Shown here piece after piece: positions 13,817 through 25,962 of a stretch of 64,000 bases of DNA. A program made the translations under genes and the position numbers. The notes under the pieces were generated by a model that was not told where the DNA came from, did not search any database, and saw nothing but the letters and a program-made list of their open reading frames with translations. The stretch covers positions 52,046,609 to 52,110,608 of the forward strand of contig CP136066.1 of NCBI GenBank assembly GCA_032622095.1, in the 5' to 3' direction. Each line of letters starts with the position of its first letter. Positions within the stretch are counted from its first letter, which is position 1. The DNA comes from Siphonodentalium dalli (taxonomy: Eukaryota; Mollusca; Scaphopoda; Gadilida; Siphonodentaliidae).

Positions 13817-16800
13817 CTTTGTGTGACCCACATTATGTGAGTAAAGGGGGGATGCCCTATAGCAGAAGAGTCCACAATTAGAGGTACCATGTCTTACCCA
13901 CCGGAAGCTGACATAAGCTAATGATAGGTAGAGCACTCTGCTGTATAGGCAGTTTCTGATATAGTCATAAAGAGTAGGAAAATAAAAGATAGCAGAAACC
14001 CAGAGAACACATACAAATTTCGTGTTATGATTTATATTTCATAATAATATTTAATTTAATCATTGTATGATCAAAGTTATGTGATAAAGAAATAATCAAA
14101 AAAGCGAGGCCCCCTGGTCATTTCTGTAAATTTAGTACCCGTGAGGTCTCCATGTCGTTACTGTACATTTATTAACCACGAGTTTCCCAGTCCGGATCCC
14201 CCGTATTTGTAAAATAATTGCGCTTAACATGTATATGCATATGTAAACCATAATATTTATATACTTATTAAAAGATACTAACACTGAAAAAAATTTATTA
14301 TCGAATTATCCACACACTATCGTGACAGGTTATTTCGTTTACTTGATCAAGGGAGGTCCCGTTGTTTGATCATCGGCAACCATAATTCCGTATTAAAATA
14401 AATAATAGATAAACAAATCCTCATGCAAAAAGCAGCCCAGTTCAAAGAACAAACATGCAACAAGCATCCACACATCACACGACAACATGTCCATCCTACA
14501 CTTGTCATGATAATTGATATATAGGGCTGTTGTTAGTAAGTAATTAAATTACAAACCTATACATATGACATGGTGAACGCTCTTTGTGTACAGTATATAA
14601 CAGTTATGTATTGATATGGTACATCGGTTGGAATTGTGTTCAAAGTTCCCATGCTTACAAATTGTTATTGTGATAGCCGACAAAAACATGGGCCATCCCA
14701 CATATATACAGGTATACAATCAACCATCCATAAGTTAAATGGTTTGTTGGTTAACGGGTCCTGTTTCTAAAGTGGTGTTGACATGTGGAGCTATGTAAAC
14801 ATGTCATATTTACTGTGTTTGAGTGTTTATTTTTTGAGTGTTTATTTTTTGACTTATCGTACTAGCTTGATAACACAGAAGGAATCAATTGTTTGGAAAA
14901 TGTTTACTAAGTCCGTTCCGAAATCATATTTTTGTACCGAAAGTTGGTCCTATAAAAAAATGTTTGGCCACAGCAGCTCATCAGGTACACCTCTGGTCTA
15001 TAACAGATATAAAGCAATCTGTTATTTCATATATGGTTTCGGGAGTTGTGCACGACCTTATGGACAGACCAGTTCTCCCGTACAGACCAAGTCCTTGGCC
15101 TGTACGCTGAAAGCCAGAAAATTGCCTGCTGATTCCTCCAATATCGAACTAGTATGAACTGTCAAAGGTATTTTATCACGCGCGATGGTAACAGTGCACT
15201 GTAAAAACGCGACGGTATTATTGTCCGAACACATAATATAGTTATAAACTGTGTTGATAGTTTATAGGTGGTCTAACCACAAAATTGCACAAAGTAAAAA
15301 CCGTGTTTTGTACGGTAAAAACCCAATCAAAAACAAAACGTAGTATACATTAACATTAGTTTACCTGTAATCAGAAAATAAACACATGTATTAACCTCCA
15401 TGTAGTTTTCCCGTTCGTCAGTACATGTGAATGATTTAAGAACACATATACTCTATTCGCGAAGGAGCCTAAAATGCACAGCCTACCCGGGCCTAATTCC
15501 TGCCAGTATGAAGCGCAGACGTTATGAGAAACGTCACGATTCACGAGCTCCGGTGTGACGTATATCCGCCCGTGGCGTCACACGTCAGGTGCGTGTAAGA
15601 CAATTTAAAGGAATACATATTGAACGTGTGTCGCCCATAACAAAATAAATTCGTATTATATAATCAACTGTAATGTTGGGATGTGGATATTATATAATTA
15701 TTTCAAGAATAATTTGGGTGAATTATAATTCCGAGTTGCGGCCATTCCCTTAAGTTAGTTTAAGCTCTTTTTAAAGAGCGTGTTATTTGAGCATGTGCAT
15801 GATTGAACCAACACATTAACGAGTGTCCATAAATTTGTAAAAAATATATCGTAATTGGGTACCACATGGCTATGTACATCGCGAAATTAATTATTACAAC
15901 AACGAGGCGCGTTCACGTGATGGTATGGAAATCATAAGCGGGAAGTTCCATTTATAAATAATATCTTGAAAACATATTTTGTGTAAATGTTATGCATCAC
16001 GACTGAACTGTCGTGATTAAGGTTGTGATCTACCGTACTAGTACTGTTGGGATGTGTATATTATATAATAATTCCAAGATTAATTTTAATGAAATGATTC
16101 CGACATTTGGCCATACCCTTAGGTTGATGTAGCTCATTTAAAGAGCGTTGTTCCTTGAAATGTGCGTGATTGGCACCACACAATTAAGGAGTGTTTAAAA
16201 AAATTTGTATGATTATCGTAAATGGGTACCAGGTTGTCTGTGTCCACTGCGAAATTAATGATTATAACAACAGGGCGCGTTCACGTGGTGGTATGGAAAT
16301 CATAAGGGGGAGTTGTGTTTATAAATAACACCATTAAGGAGTGTTATACATTTGTATAATATATCGTAAATGGGTACCAAAATGGCTGTGTCGACCGTAT
16401 AATTAATGATTATAACAACGAGGCGCGTTCACGTGGTGGTATAGGGCGATCATAAGGGGGGAGTTTTGTTTATAAATAATATCGTGAATACTCCATTTTG
16501 TGTAAATGTTATGCATCACAAATATATATTCATTCATTTGGCAATATTTAAGTTCCCGCCTTGATGACCCATCCAGTAAGGCGCACGACACTCCCACTGA
16601 ATTATAAGTTAACAATTTTTAGGTTGGGTTATCACATAATGTATACGAGTTCTGTGCTGGGTATTTTTGTGAAATAAAACGTTAAACAAAAGTTTAAGAG
16701 CTTGTCAAATAAGGTGATAATGGTGAAAATATCAAAATTAGGATGTAAAATAAATACGTCAAACAGTCTACAGGGCCAAAAGAACCCTCTATCGCAGAAC

Positions 16801-16828
16801 ATCTCGCTATGGGTTCCATATATCGTAG
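13817..16828 (+). repeat. 3-kb array unit 5 (3012 bp)
   Basis: Has the 15-bp duplication. The variable A/T tract at 14287-14296 reads A7T3. The CRE-like palindrome is changed (CCGTGGCGTCAC near 15570), and there are several other private substitutions. Confidence 0.9.
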
Positions 16829-17630
16829 CTTTGTGTGACCCACATTATGTGAGTAAAGGGGGGATGCCCTATAGCAGAAGAGTCCACAATTAGAGGTACC
16901 ATGTCTTACCCACCGGAAGCTGACATAAGCTAATGATAGGTAGAGCACTCTGCTGTATAGGCAGTTGCTGATATAGTCATAAAGAGTAGGAAAATAAAAG
17001 ATAGCAGAAACCCAGAGAACACATACAAATTTCGTGTTATGATTTATATTTCATAATAATATTTAATTTAATCATTGTATGATCAAAGTTATGTGATAAA
17101 GAAATAATCAAAAAAGCGAGGCCCCCTGGTCATTTCTGTAAATTTAGTACCCGTGAGGTCTCCATGTCGTTACTGTATATTTATTAACCACGAGTTTCCC
17201 AGTCCGGATCCCCCGTATTTGTAAAATAATTGCGCTTAACATGTATATGCATATGTAAACCATAATATTTATATACTTATTAAAAGATACCAACACTGAA
17301 TTTTTTTTATTATCGAATTATCCACACACTATCGTGACAGGTTATTTCGTTTACTTGATCAAGGGAGGTCCCGTTGTTTGATCATCGGCAACCATAATTC
17401 CGTATTAAAATAAATAATAGATAAACAAATCCTCATGCAAAAAGCAGCCCAGTTCAAAGAACAAACATGCAGCAAGCATCCACACATCACACGACAACAT
17501 GTCCATCCTACACTTGTCATGATAATTGATATATAGGGCTGTTGTTAGTAAGTAATTAAATTACAAACCTATACATATGACATGGTGAACGCTCTTTATG
17601 TACAGTATATAACAGTTATGTATTGATATG
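16829..17630 (+). repeat. 3-kb array unit 6, truncated (802 bp)
   Basis: Matches the first 800 bp of the other units and ends abruptly at 17630. The following sequence is unrelated to the array. The variable A/T tract at 17299-17308 reads A2T8. Confidence 0.9.
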
Positions 17631-17739
17631 CTAGTTTATTTTAAAAACAAGTTGATACCTTATTTGTTTCGAACATTCTGACCAAAGTTTCCAGTCTGAT
17701 GTTCGTGTGATACTGACAGATTGATAGAGCAAACAACTG

Positions 17740-19690
17740 AGTTTGGACACACATGAGGTGTCATTGACACTTTCATATAACTAAATGACGAAATGTTAAA
17801 CGGATGAATAATAACTTAGCTTGTTTGGAAGACCTCGGGCTATACGGAGAAACCCAATATAATATGCTACTTGTGTATACTGCAAAGTGTTATTTACGAT
17901 TTCTGTTTCTGTTCCAGTACCAAGCCACGCATAAAATGTCTGAGTCCAAACTCCAATGTCTACCGCCTCTCTTTAACTAAAATATACTTTTTGTTTCAGT
18001 TCCATTCCACAATTAAGAGATGTCCAAACAGCAATGCTTTATGCACCAGGATGAAGACACATCCTTCTGCACACAGCACGCTGTATACTGTTGTGGAATC
18101 TGTCATAGCAGTGCTAATCCATGATGCACCGTCATGATGACGAAAGATGCCCGTAGTCACTACAAGCAGCTGATCGAATCATTCACATCCTCCATCGATG
18201 ACGTCATACAACAATGTAGTAGCAGTCGATGTTCTCTCGTCGACATGTACGATGACTGGCGACATCAAAATGATTCCGACATGGATGATGTCGTAACGTT
18301 CTGCGACAAACTGCATGCGGTCGTAAACAAATTTCAAGAAGATTGTATACAGAAAATCCAGGACCAATCGAGGAAAACCAACGAACGCGTGAGAGAATTG
18401 GAAAAAATTGAACTATTTCTCAACAATCTGCGCGACAATTCTCCCAACATACATAGGCATGCGGAGTCCGATAGCAGCTCTGCTCTTAGCGGTGTCGAAG
18501 CTCAGATCTCTGAGAATCTTGTTGAGTTGAATACCAAAGCAACGAGGATGAACGACGCTGTATCATCTGCAAAAGGCATATTAATAAAAGATTGTGACTT
18601 GGAAGCCTCGCTCACGCGGTTTTCAATTGATAGTCAGTCGAGTTCTGACGTCATTAATCGCCTGAAAGATGAGTTATCTGCCATTTATGGACGGATGCTG
18701 ACGAAACCAGAAGGAACACCGGCTCCACGTACAAGCATTAGTTTGCCACCAGCTGTCCAAGAAATGGATGATAAATTGTCGGGTGCTGCCCAGAAATCCC
18801 ATTCATTCACTGATATATTATCAGGTGCTGCATATGCACGGGAATGCCAATCATTCACTGATAAATTATCAGGTGCTGCGCAAGAATTTCATTCATTCAC
18901 TGAGATGTCCCGCTTCCAGTATACGGGCTTTAATCCTAGTGTGTTCTATATTCCGTCATCACCCGGGCATGTGTTGCTGTCTGTTGAATCCCCTCATCGT
19001 TTGTTAAAGATCGACGAGAACGCACACGAACTTATATCAGTGACAACCGACGAATTCATTCGGGGACTCTGTATCCGTAACAACCAGCTGTTCGCGACTG
19101 GAGACGGTGGTAATGTGTGTATTTATGAGTTAGATAAACTGTCATTGCTGCGGAAGTTCCCTTCACATGGAATAGTTAGTAGCATTGCTGGTATTGGTGA
19201 GAACTTTGTCGTTGCGTATCCTGATGACGTCAGAGTGTCTATTATAACTAACAGTGGCCAGTTGATGGATTCAACGTGTCGTATTAACAATCCAGGGTCT
19301 GTTCACGTCACACCTAACGAGGATCGGATTCTGGTTTCCGATTTCCCCGATAATTCTGTATTCATTCTGTCAGCCGACCTGAAAGTCATCAAGAAGTTTC
19401 ATGTTGAGAGGCCGCGTAATATGTGTTCGGTCGGCCAGTCCGTGTTCATATTATCATCCGGATCGAAATATGTGATGGAATTTAGCCTGGATGGGAGCTT
19501 CGTGAGAACTGTCCTTTCCCGGAGATGGGATAGAATATCCATATCGCATGTCGTACCACGACCACAGTGGTCGCCTCGCTGTCAGCTGTACGCGCAATAA
19601 TAAGAACATGGTGGTTTTCTCGTCGAAGCCTTGAACACATCGGACATTATCGAATAAACTCTCTGATATATAATTCTATATACGATACAG
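17740..19690 (+). repeat. Duplicated block containing the TRIM-like pseudogene (pairs with about 60925-62860)
   Basis: Homology to the 3' locus begins near the shared GACGAAATGTT, runs through the intronic sequence, splice acceptor and coding exon, and ends shortly after the stop codon (ATATATAATT...). Both copies are on the plus strand. Divergence is clearly greater than between the 3-kb units, so this duplication is older. Confidence 0.85.
18020..19634 (+). pseudogene. TRIM-like B-box/coiled-coil/beta-propeller gene, disrupted copy
   Basis: Paralogue of the intact gene at 61192-62808. The equivalent ATG is at 18020, 20 bp after the same splice acceptor (AG at 17998-17999). Codon 35 is TGA (18122-18124) where the intact copy has GGA, so the B-box ends before its last zinc cysteine. 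After that the frame is open: a Met at 18134 could start a 488-residue product with coiled coil (about 50-230 of the parent), the 14-residue repeats and most of the propeller. A 2-bp deletion near 19518-19522 then shifts the frame, and the last propeller blade is replaced by an unrelated tail ending at 19600. The ancestral stop would be TGA at 19632-19634; AATAAA follows at 19653-19658. One 14-residue repeat is also altered (an insertion giving YARECQSFT). It is probably a pseudogene; a B-box-less protein from internal initiation cannot be excluded. Confidence 0.8.
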
Positions 19691-21950
19691 GAACATGAAC
19701 AGAGATAATATTAATTGATATAAGTGTTTCCGGACAGGGGTCTTCGATTTATATTTATTATTTTATACCCAGGAAACTATACAACACTTGCTATAGGAAG
19801 AGATAAGGATTAATCCATCTGTAAGAGTAAGAATTTCTCAAGTTGTGTGACTTCAAAAATGGGAGTGTATCACACTGAACCAAATTCAATATATTATGGT
19901 CAGGTTTTTCAAAAACTAGATTTTTTTTTAATTGTTTTAGTAATTTTCTGACTAGATTGTGTACAAAACATGATTTCTTTATTAATCTATGATGACGACA
20001 AAACTATTTTGAACAAAATGTGTGTTAGACTTACATACTGTGAAGGAATTTCCAAACACATTGTGATGCTATCTTTTTACAATCGAAAGTGTTGTAAGAG
20101 GAAAGTTCAAATAATTTTGCACATTAACCATTTCATTACTTTTTGCGAAAACCCTGTGCCAATGCATTATTTTATATATGCGAGTCTCCCATAGGCAGAC
20201 TCGCATATATAATAGAATTCATTGGCCTAACAACATTTACCTTGACCTCGTAAACCAGTGCATTCTCTTATATATGCGAGGCGCCGTATGGGAGAACATT
20301 ATTTATGATTAATCCTTCCATAACTGGAGCTTCCTAAAATTTTGCGAAAACCCTTGCCAATGTATTCTCTTATACATGTTTTATATAGGGGGGGGTGTTA
20401 ATATATATTCAGACATATATGATACTGTTTTACCTTTGGCCGTTTTTGCAAGCCACCCATTCCGCAACCAAATTTCTTCCCCTCTTAGCAATTGTTTTCC
20501 CAAGCATTTTTCAACATCAACCCACCCCCCTAAAGCTATTATTTCCCGGTCAGATTAATTTTTAGGTTGATTTTTGTTTACTAAGATGTAATTATAAATA
20601 TAAATAATCTTGATATCCTAATATAATTACACAGCCCAAAGGCATTATACCGAATCACAAACAGTGATTTATGAGTTTGTGATTTGGCCTTAAAGATGGA
20701 TCATCTCTTCCTAAATATGTTTTCTATAATTTCCGAGGTATAACATAAAAGTCGTTTCGTCAAAGACAAGTCCAGAAACTCTTCTATCATTTAATATTGA
20801 TTTTGTATCGATATTTCCTTAAATAATTTCAATTAATTTGATAATCAATTGGTACAATGTTTTTGATTACTATTTTCCCGCTTGATATGCTCCGAACGCG
20901 TCCTCGAACAGTAAAATGGCGCATATTATTTGTATGTATATATACCAGGAAATACGAAATAAAATCAACATTAATTGATAAGTGTTTCCGGACAGGGGTT
21001 TTCGATTCATATTTATTAGTTTGTACCCAGGAAACTATATAAAACTTGTAGTATGAAGATATAGACCATCTTTAAAATGTACATGTAATTACAATACGAA
21101 ACAGATTATTCCTTAAATAATAATTTCACGAGAGGGCACTGATTTTCTAATCTCTCAACCCAATCAACACAAGTCTATCATGCTATATAATTAGTCTGAA
21201 GTCAGAATCTCTGAGTTCATTCTATTTACAACGAAAGTGGTTCGGGAACTTTTTTAAACTCTAAAAGAATTTAAAGATATATGTACTGGGTATATACACA
21301 TGTACCGGTATATAATAACATATGTATATATTAATATTTTGTTCAAATTCCTTTTCCCCTATGGTTACAACCTATTTTAGTGTGAAATGTTCTCCACTGT
21401 CTTCATATACGTTATTACCATACACTTGTGTATACATGTATATTGTATTTTGTTATGAGAGGCCAAAAGTAACATTTATCGGTTAGTCACTCATCCACAG
21501 AGAACCCAGGTGTCGTTTCAACTTCAGACTGCCATGGAGGTGGTGACGATGTCACAGCTGGTTTGTCTCCCCCATAAAGGTTTCCTTCCAAGTGGGTCTG
21601 GACATTTCATACCAGTATAATTTGGATGATTCCTACCATTGAGTATAATTAAGGTCTATTGTTATGATGTATTTTTTTAAATAACATGAACTTTGTTGTC
21701 ACAATTTTTTTTTCGCAAAAAAGAAATGTGTTTAATTGGCGGGTTATCATCACGTAAAGAAATATGTTCTTTTTCAAAATATATTTTCACATGGTACGCA
21801 CGACCAATCAACATTTGTGAGAAATGACAAAACATGTGGTGAGAAATGGCCAAATATATGGTGCGAAACAACCAAACGTGTGGTGCAAAGTGTACGAAAC
21901 AACAATGGTACGCATATGGGAGGCCAAATCGATTTAATAGCTAATTACGC
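19691..21950. other. Stretch without a recognisable gene
   Basis: AT-rich with short open frames only (up to 74 codons). It holds a hairpin at 20173-20211, a duplicated segment of about 65 bp (19727-19790 and 20971-21036, both with GTTTCCGGACAGGGGT and CCCAGGAAACTATA), and three copies of a GCGAAAACCC/CCAATGCATT phrase near 20148, 20240 and 20345. 21490-21610 is a slightly GC-richer patch I cannot assign. Confidence 0.6.
20173..20211. repeat. Perfect 15-bp hairpin
   Basis: TATATATGCGAGTCT at 20173-20187 is the exact reverse complement of 20197-20211, with a 9-base spacer. A partial copy (TATATATGCGAGGCG) lies near 20269. It may be a small hairpin repeat or a terminator-like structure; nothing nearby explains it. 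Confidence 0.75.
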
Positions 21951-24000
21951 TTAGTAAGTGTAATTAATTATGCTTTCGGAGCCTAAATTTCGCAGAATGA
22001 GCCAAATGTCATATTTTATGGTTAATTATTTAAAAAACGAGCCCAAAATGCAGGGATTTTTCACTGTTTTTTGCAATTTACGCACTAGATAAAAAAACAA
22101 ACAATTATTAATATGTGCATCTATGGTTATGAAGAATAAAATATTCTCAAACAAAATGTGTGTTCCATTGTATGGACTTAGCCACTGCCACAGAACTCGT
22201 GTGATGAAATGCAATATTTGAGGTCATGTAACTCAATAAATTAAAATCTGCTCTGCTTTTCTCGTTACCTTTTAATAATACAACATAGAACAAATTGTAA
22301 TGGAATTTCTAAATACATTGGTGAAGAAAATTAAAATATGGCTTCATGAACTCTTAGTCTACCCTCTTTTCCGAAAATGCTAATGTGGGGCGTTTTTGTA
22401 ATATTTTTAAAATGTTTTTGTGCATATTCAGAAAAATTAACGAAAGTTTATTGTCTAAAAGTATTTTATCTTCTTGTATTCATTTTTTGTTGAGAAAATA
22501 ACATTTTAATGGTTATACCAATGAATGTCACTGGATTTCACTCATCACTTCTGGAAATTTACTCCAAATTTGAATGGCAGAAACATGGGGTAGGGGAAAG
22601 CATATAAAAAAAACTTCAAAATCAGGCATCTTGAAACATACAACTTTATATTGTCAGCTTCTGCATGTATTGTTCTTTCATACGTAATTTAACACTTTCT
22701 TTGTTTATATTCATTGACAGAGCTATAATCCTTCTTGTCGTAATTTGGCAGTGAATGTCAAATTGGCATTTTGGAATTATTTTTAAACAAGATGGCCATA
22801 ACATTCTAAATAAACGTCCAGTAACGTATTAAGCTGTTTAATAAAGCAGCAGGAATATAAACAAACTGGAAGAAAACAACTTTGTGTCTTTAGTGGCTGT
22901 AATTTGGTGATAATATTGCATTTTATTATTTCCCCTACCCCTATACCAACGTTCAAATTTGGAGTCAGTTTACTGAAAAATGAGAGAAATCAAGTGACAT
23001 ACGAGGGCATAACCAATGTAAGGCTTATTTTTCAAAACTAAAGTGTTGTGGGAGGAAAGTTCAAATAATTTTACGCACCAAAACACCATTTGTTTTTTCT
23101 ATTTATGCCCAAAAACCTTTTTGAATGAACAAAAATGTCTCAACATGGCATTTTGGAAACAAGTTAAGACCAAGGATTCAAAGGGCCATAAGTTGATTTT
23201 CTTAAACAATGTTAATATCTTTGCAATTTGTTCAATCTAGTATACTTAAAAGGTTATAAGAAAAGCAGGGCATATGGATATCAATTTATTGAGTTACATG
23301 ACCTCAAATATTGCATTTCATCACACAAGTTCTGTGTCAGTGGCAAATTTGACTTAGTCCATACAATGGAACACACATTTTGTTTGAGAATATTTTATTC
23401 TTCTTAACCATAGGTGCACATATTAATAATTGTTTGTCTTTTATCAAGTGTGGAAATTACAAAAACAGGGGAAAGGCTCTGCAGTTTGCGCTAGTTTTTT
23501 AAATAATTAACCATAAAATACGATATTTGGTTCATTCTGCAAAATTTAGGCTCCGAAATAAGGTAAATTCGCGTTTTTGAAGGCACACAACTTCAAAAAT
23601 ACTCAATAAATCAGCAATTGTTTTCAGTTCTGGATTCAAGAAATTGAGGACAACAACATAGGCATGATATTTGTAGGACTTGGGAATTTGATTTTTTTAT
23701 ATACATCCATGAAAATCCATAAATTGATGATTTCACCAAATGTTCCCAAATTTATTTCACGAAATTCACCAATTTCCCTTTTTCCGATTTTTGCTGTTGC
23801 AATTAGTTCCGGGTTTTGGCATTTTTTTCTCATAAATGCACTGGACTAGTAATACCTTATGCTTAAGCGTAATGCAGTTAAGATTACGCGTAATACATTT
23901 ACGATAAAGTAAAGCGTAATGATATTTGAATCACGCTTAAGCGCAATGCCATTACGCTTAAGCGTAATCCAATTACGCTTAAGCGTAATTCAAATTCCAT
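21951..24000. mobile_element. Fold-back (long palindromic) element, complete-looking copy B
   Basis: The left arm, about 21965-22620, is an imperfect reverse complement of about 22915-23560. Matching landmarks include CGGAGCCTAAATTT versus AAATTTAGGCTCCG, AATATGTGCA versus TGCACATATT, and GAGGTCATGTAACTCAATAAATT versus its complement near 23285. The centre (about 22620-22915) is unpaired. The outer ends carry the TTACGCTTAAGCGTAA family of palindromes (near 21952 and at 23857-23990). No transposase frame is present, so it would be non-autonomous. Element borders are approximate, and no clear target-site duplication was found. Confidence 0.7.
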
Positions 24001-24178
24001 CTCTCAAAACTCAGCTGAAGCTGAAATTGATGCAGTCATTTACTGATTTTCTCCCAACTCAAGAGACTCATTATGATTTTTCGTTTCATACCAATATTTG
24101 GCATATTTCAGTATGTTTGTAACCGTACATCTGCGGAGAAATCTGATGCGATATTCTTGATTATCGTGGATGATTTTG
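22379..24178 (+). repeat. Direct-repeat copy B (pairs with 1-1799)
   Basis: Colinear with 1-1799 at an offset of 22378-22379. It diverges after GATGATTTTG at 24178, continuing into GTATATTGCAAATG, where copy A runs into the 3-kb array. The left limit is set only by the window edge of copy A. Confidence 0.9.
23857..23990. repeat. Cluster of TTACGCTTAAGCGTAA palindromes (copy B)
   Basis: Same motif cluster as 1478-1612, with one A/C difference inside (GCAATGCCATT versus GCAATGACATT). Confidence 0.7.
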
Positions 24179-24486
24179 GTATATTGCAAATGTATATACT
24201 GGAAAAACTAAGCGCGAGCAGGGTTAATGTATATACTGGAAAAACAAAGCGCAGTAACCGCGCGAGCAGGGTTAATGCACGTGAGTGAAATCGACATGGC
24301 TCCGTTAAATCATTGCACAGCATGGCATGCATTCCGAGCAAAGTGCGTATTAGTATTGTAATCTAGCTTTAGCGTTAATTGTTATATATCAATTTTTATT
24401 TCTATTTTGATGAGTTAGTTCGTTGTTATATGTAGCTATACAGTCGAGAATCCGATGTAGAGAATAAAAGTATTCAAATTCCCCAA
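24179..24486. other. Short gene-free spacer with a local duplication
   Basis: 24189-24274 holds two copies of a TATATACTGGAAAAAC ... GCGCGAGCAGGGTTAATG phrase, the second with an extra insertion. The rest is unassigned AT-rich sequence. Confidence 0.6.
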
Positions 24487-25589
24487 AAATTCCCAGAAGT
24501 ATAGTAAAGTCTTTGCAAGGGACATAAACACGACTGGTATGTAATGACAGAAGTATAGTAAAGTCTTTGTACGTAACATAAACACGACAGGTATGTAATG
24601 ACAGAAGTATAGTAAAGTCTTTGTACATAACATAAACACGACTGGTATATAATGACAGAAGAATAATAAAGTCTTCGTTAGTTACATGAACACGACTGGT
24701 ATGTAATGGCAGAAGTATAGTAAAGTCTTTGTATAAGTAACATAAATGCGACTGGTATGTAATGACAGAAGTATAGTAAAGTCTTTGTACGTAACATAAA
24801 TGCGACTGGTATGTAATGACAGAAGTATAGTAAAGTCTTTGTACATAACATAAACACGACTGGTATATAATGACAGAAGAATAATAAAGTCTTCGTTAGT
24901 TACATGAACACGACTGGTATGTAATGGCAGAAGTATAGTAAAGTCTTTGTATAAGTAACATAAATGCGACTGGTATGTAATGACAGAAGTATAGTAAAGT
25001 CTTTGTAAGTAACATAAACACGACAGGTATGTAATGACAGAAGTATAGTAAAGTCTGTGTAAGTAACATAAACACGACAGGTATGTAATGACAGAAGTAT
25101 AGTAAAGTCTTTGTAAGTAACATAAACACGACAGGTATGTAATGACAGAAGTATAGTAAAGTCTTTGTAAGTAACATAAACACGACAGGTATGTAATGAC
25201 AGAAGTATAGTAAAGTCTTTGTAAGTAACATAAACACGACAGGTATGTAATGACAGAAGTATAGTAAAGTCTTTGTAAGTAACATAAACACGACAGGTAT
25301 GTAATGACAGAAGTATAGTAAAGTCTTTGTAATAACATAAAAACGACAGGTATGTAATGACAGAAGTATAGTAAAGTCTTTGTATAAGTAACATAAATGC
25401 GACTGGTATGTAATGACAGAAGTATAGTAAAGTCTTTGTAAGTAACATAAACACGACAGGTATGTAATGGCAGAAGTATAGTAAAGTCTTTGTAAGTAAC
25501 ATAAACACGACTGGTATGTAATGACAGAAATATAGTAATCCCCCAAATGACTCAATATAGTTATCAGCACCAAACAGACGGTGCAGCAA

Positions 25590-25655
25590 TGGTATGACAT
25601 GGTATGGTATGATATGGTATGGCATGGTTTGGTATGGTTTGGCATGGTATGTAAT
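25590..25655 (+). repeat. TGGTATGG-type simple sequence
   Basis: Runs of TGGTATGG, TGACATGG and TGGTTTGG immediately after a GACGGTGCAGCAA phrase. The second copy is at 25880-25962. Confidence 0.85.
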
Positions 25656-25879
25656 GACATAAGTATAGTAAAGTCTTTGTAAGTAACATAATCACGACTG
25701 GTATGTAATGACAGAAGTATAGTAAAGTCTTTGTAAGTAACATAAACACGACTGGTATGTAATGACAGAAGTATAGTAAAGTATGTATAAGTAACATAAA
25801 CACGACAGGTATGTAATGACAGAAGTATTGAAATCCCCAAATGACTCAATAGCGTTATCAGCACAAACAGACGGTGCAG

Positions 25880-25962
25880 CAATTGCATGGTATGATATGG
25901 TATGACATGGTAGGGTTTGGTACGGTATGGTTTGGTTTGGCATGGTATGGTATGGTATGTAA
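25880..25962 (+). repeat. TGGTATGG-type simple sequence, second copy
   Basis: Same leader (GACGGTGCAGCAATTG) and same simple sequence as 25590-25655, showing the insertion was duplicated with the array. Confidence 0.85.

Larger units (their letters stand above)
1800..17630 (+). repeat. Tandem array of about 5.3 long (3.0 kb) head-to-tail units
   Basis: The string CTTTGTGTGACCCACATTAT recurs at 1800, 4796, 7808, 10805, 13817 and 16829, giving periods of 2996, 3012, 2997, 3012 and 3012 bp. Units are nearly identical, with a few substitutions per kb by eye. The array breaks off mid-unit at 17630 after GTATTGATATG. The length difference is a 15-bp duplication (GAGTGTTTATTTTTT) in units 2, 4 and 5. 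Each unit holds three diverged internal subrepeats and one small open frame. No rRNA, histone, snRNA or transposase signature was recognised. High identity implies recent amplification or ongoing homogenisation. What the unit does is unknown. Confidence 0.95.

Noticed and set aside
1800-17630. Ribosomal DNA or histone gene cluster as explanation of the 3-kb array
   Set aside because: No rRNA-like conserved stretches and no histone-fold frames in either strand of a unit.
19970-21042. Several 60-74 codon frames
   Set aside because: No recognisable domains, no coding-like composition, no splice context.
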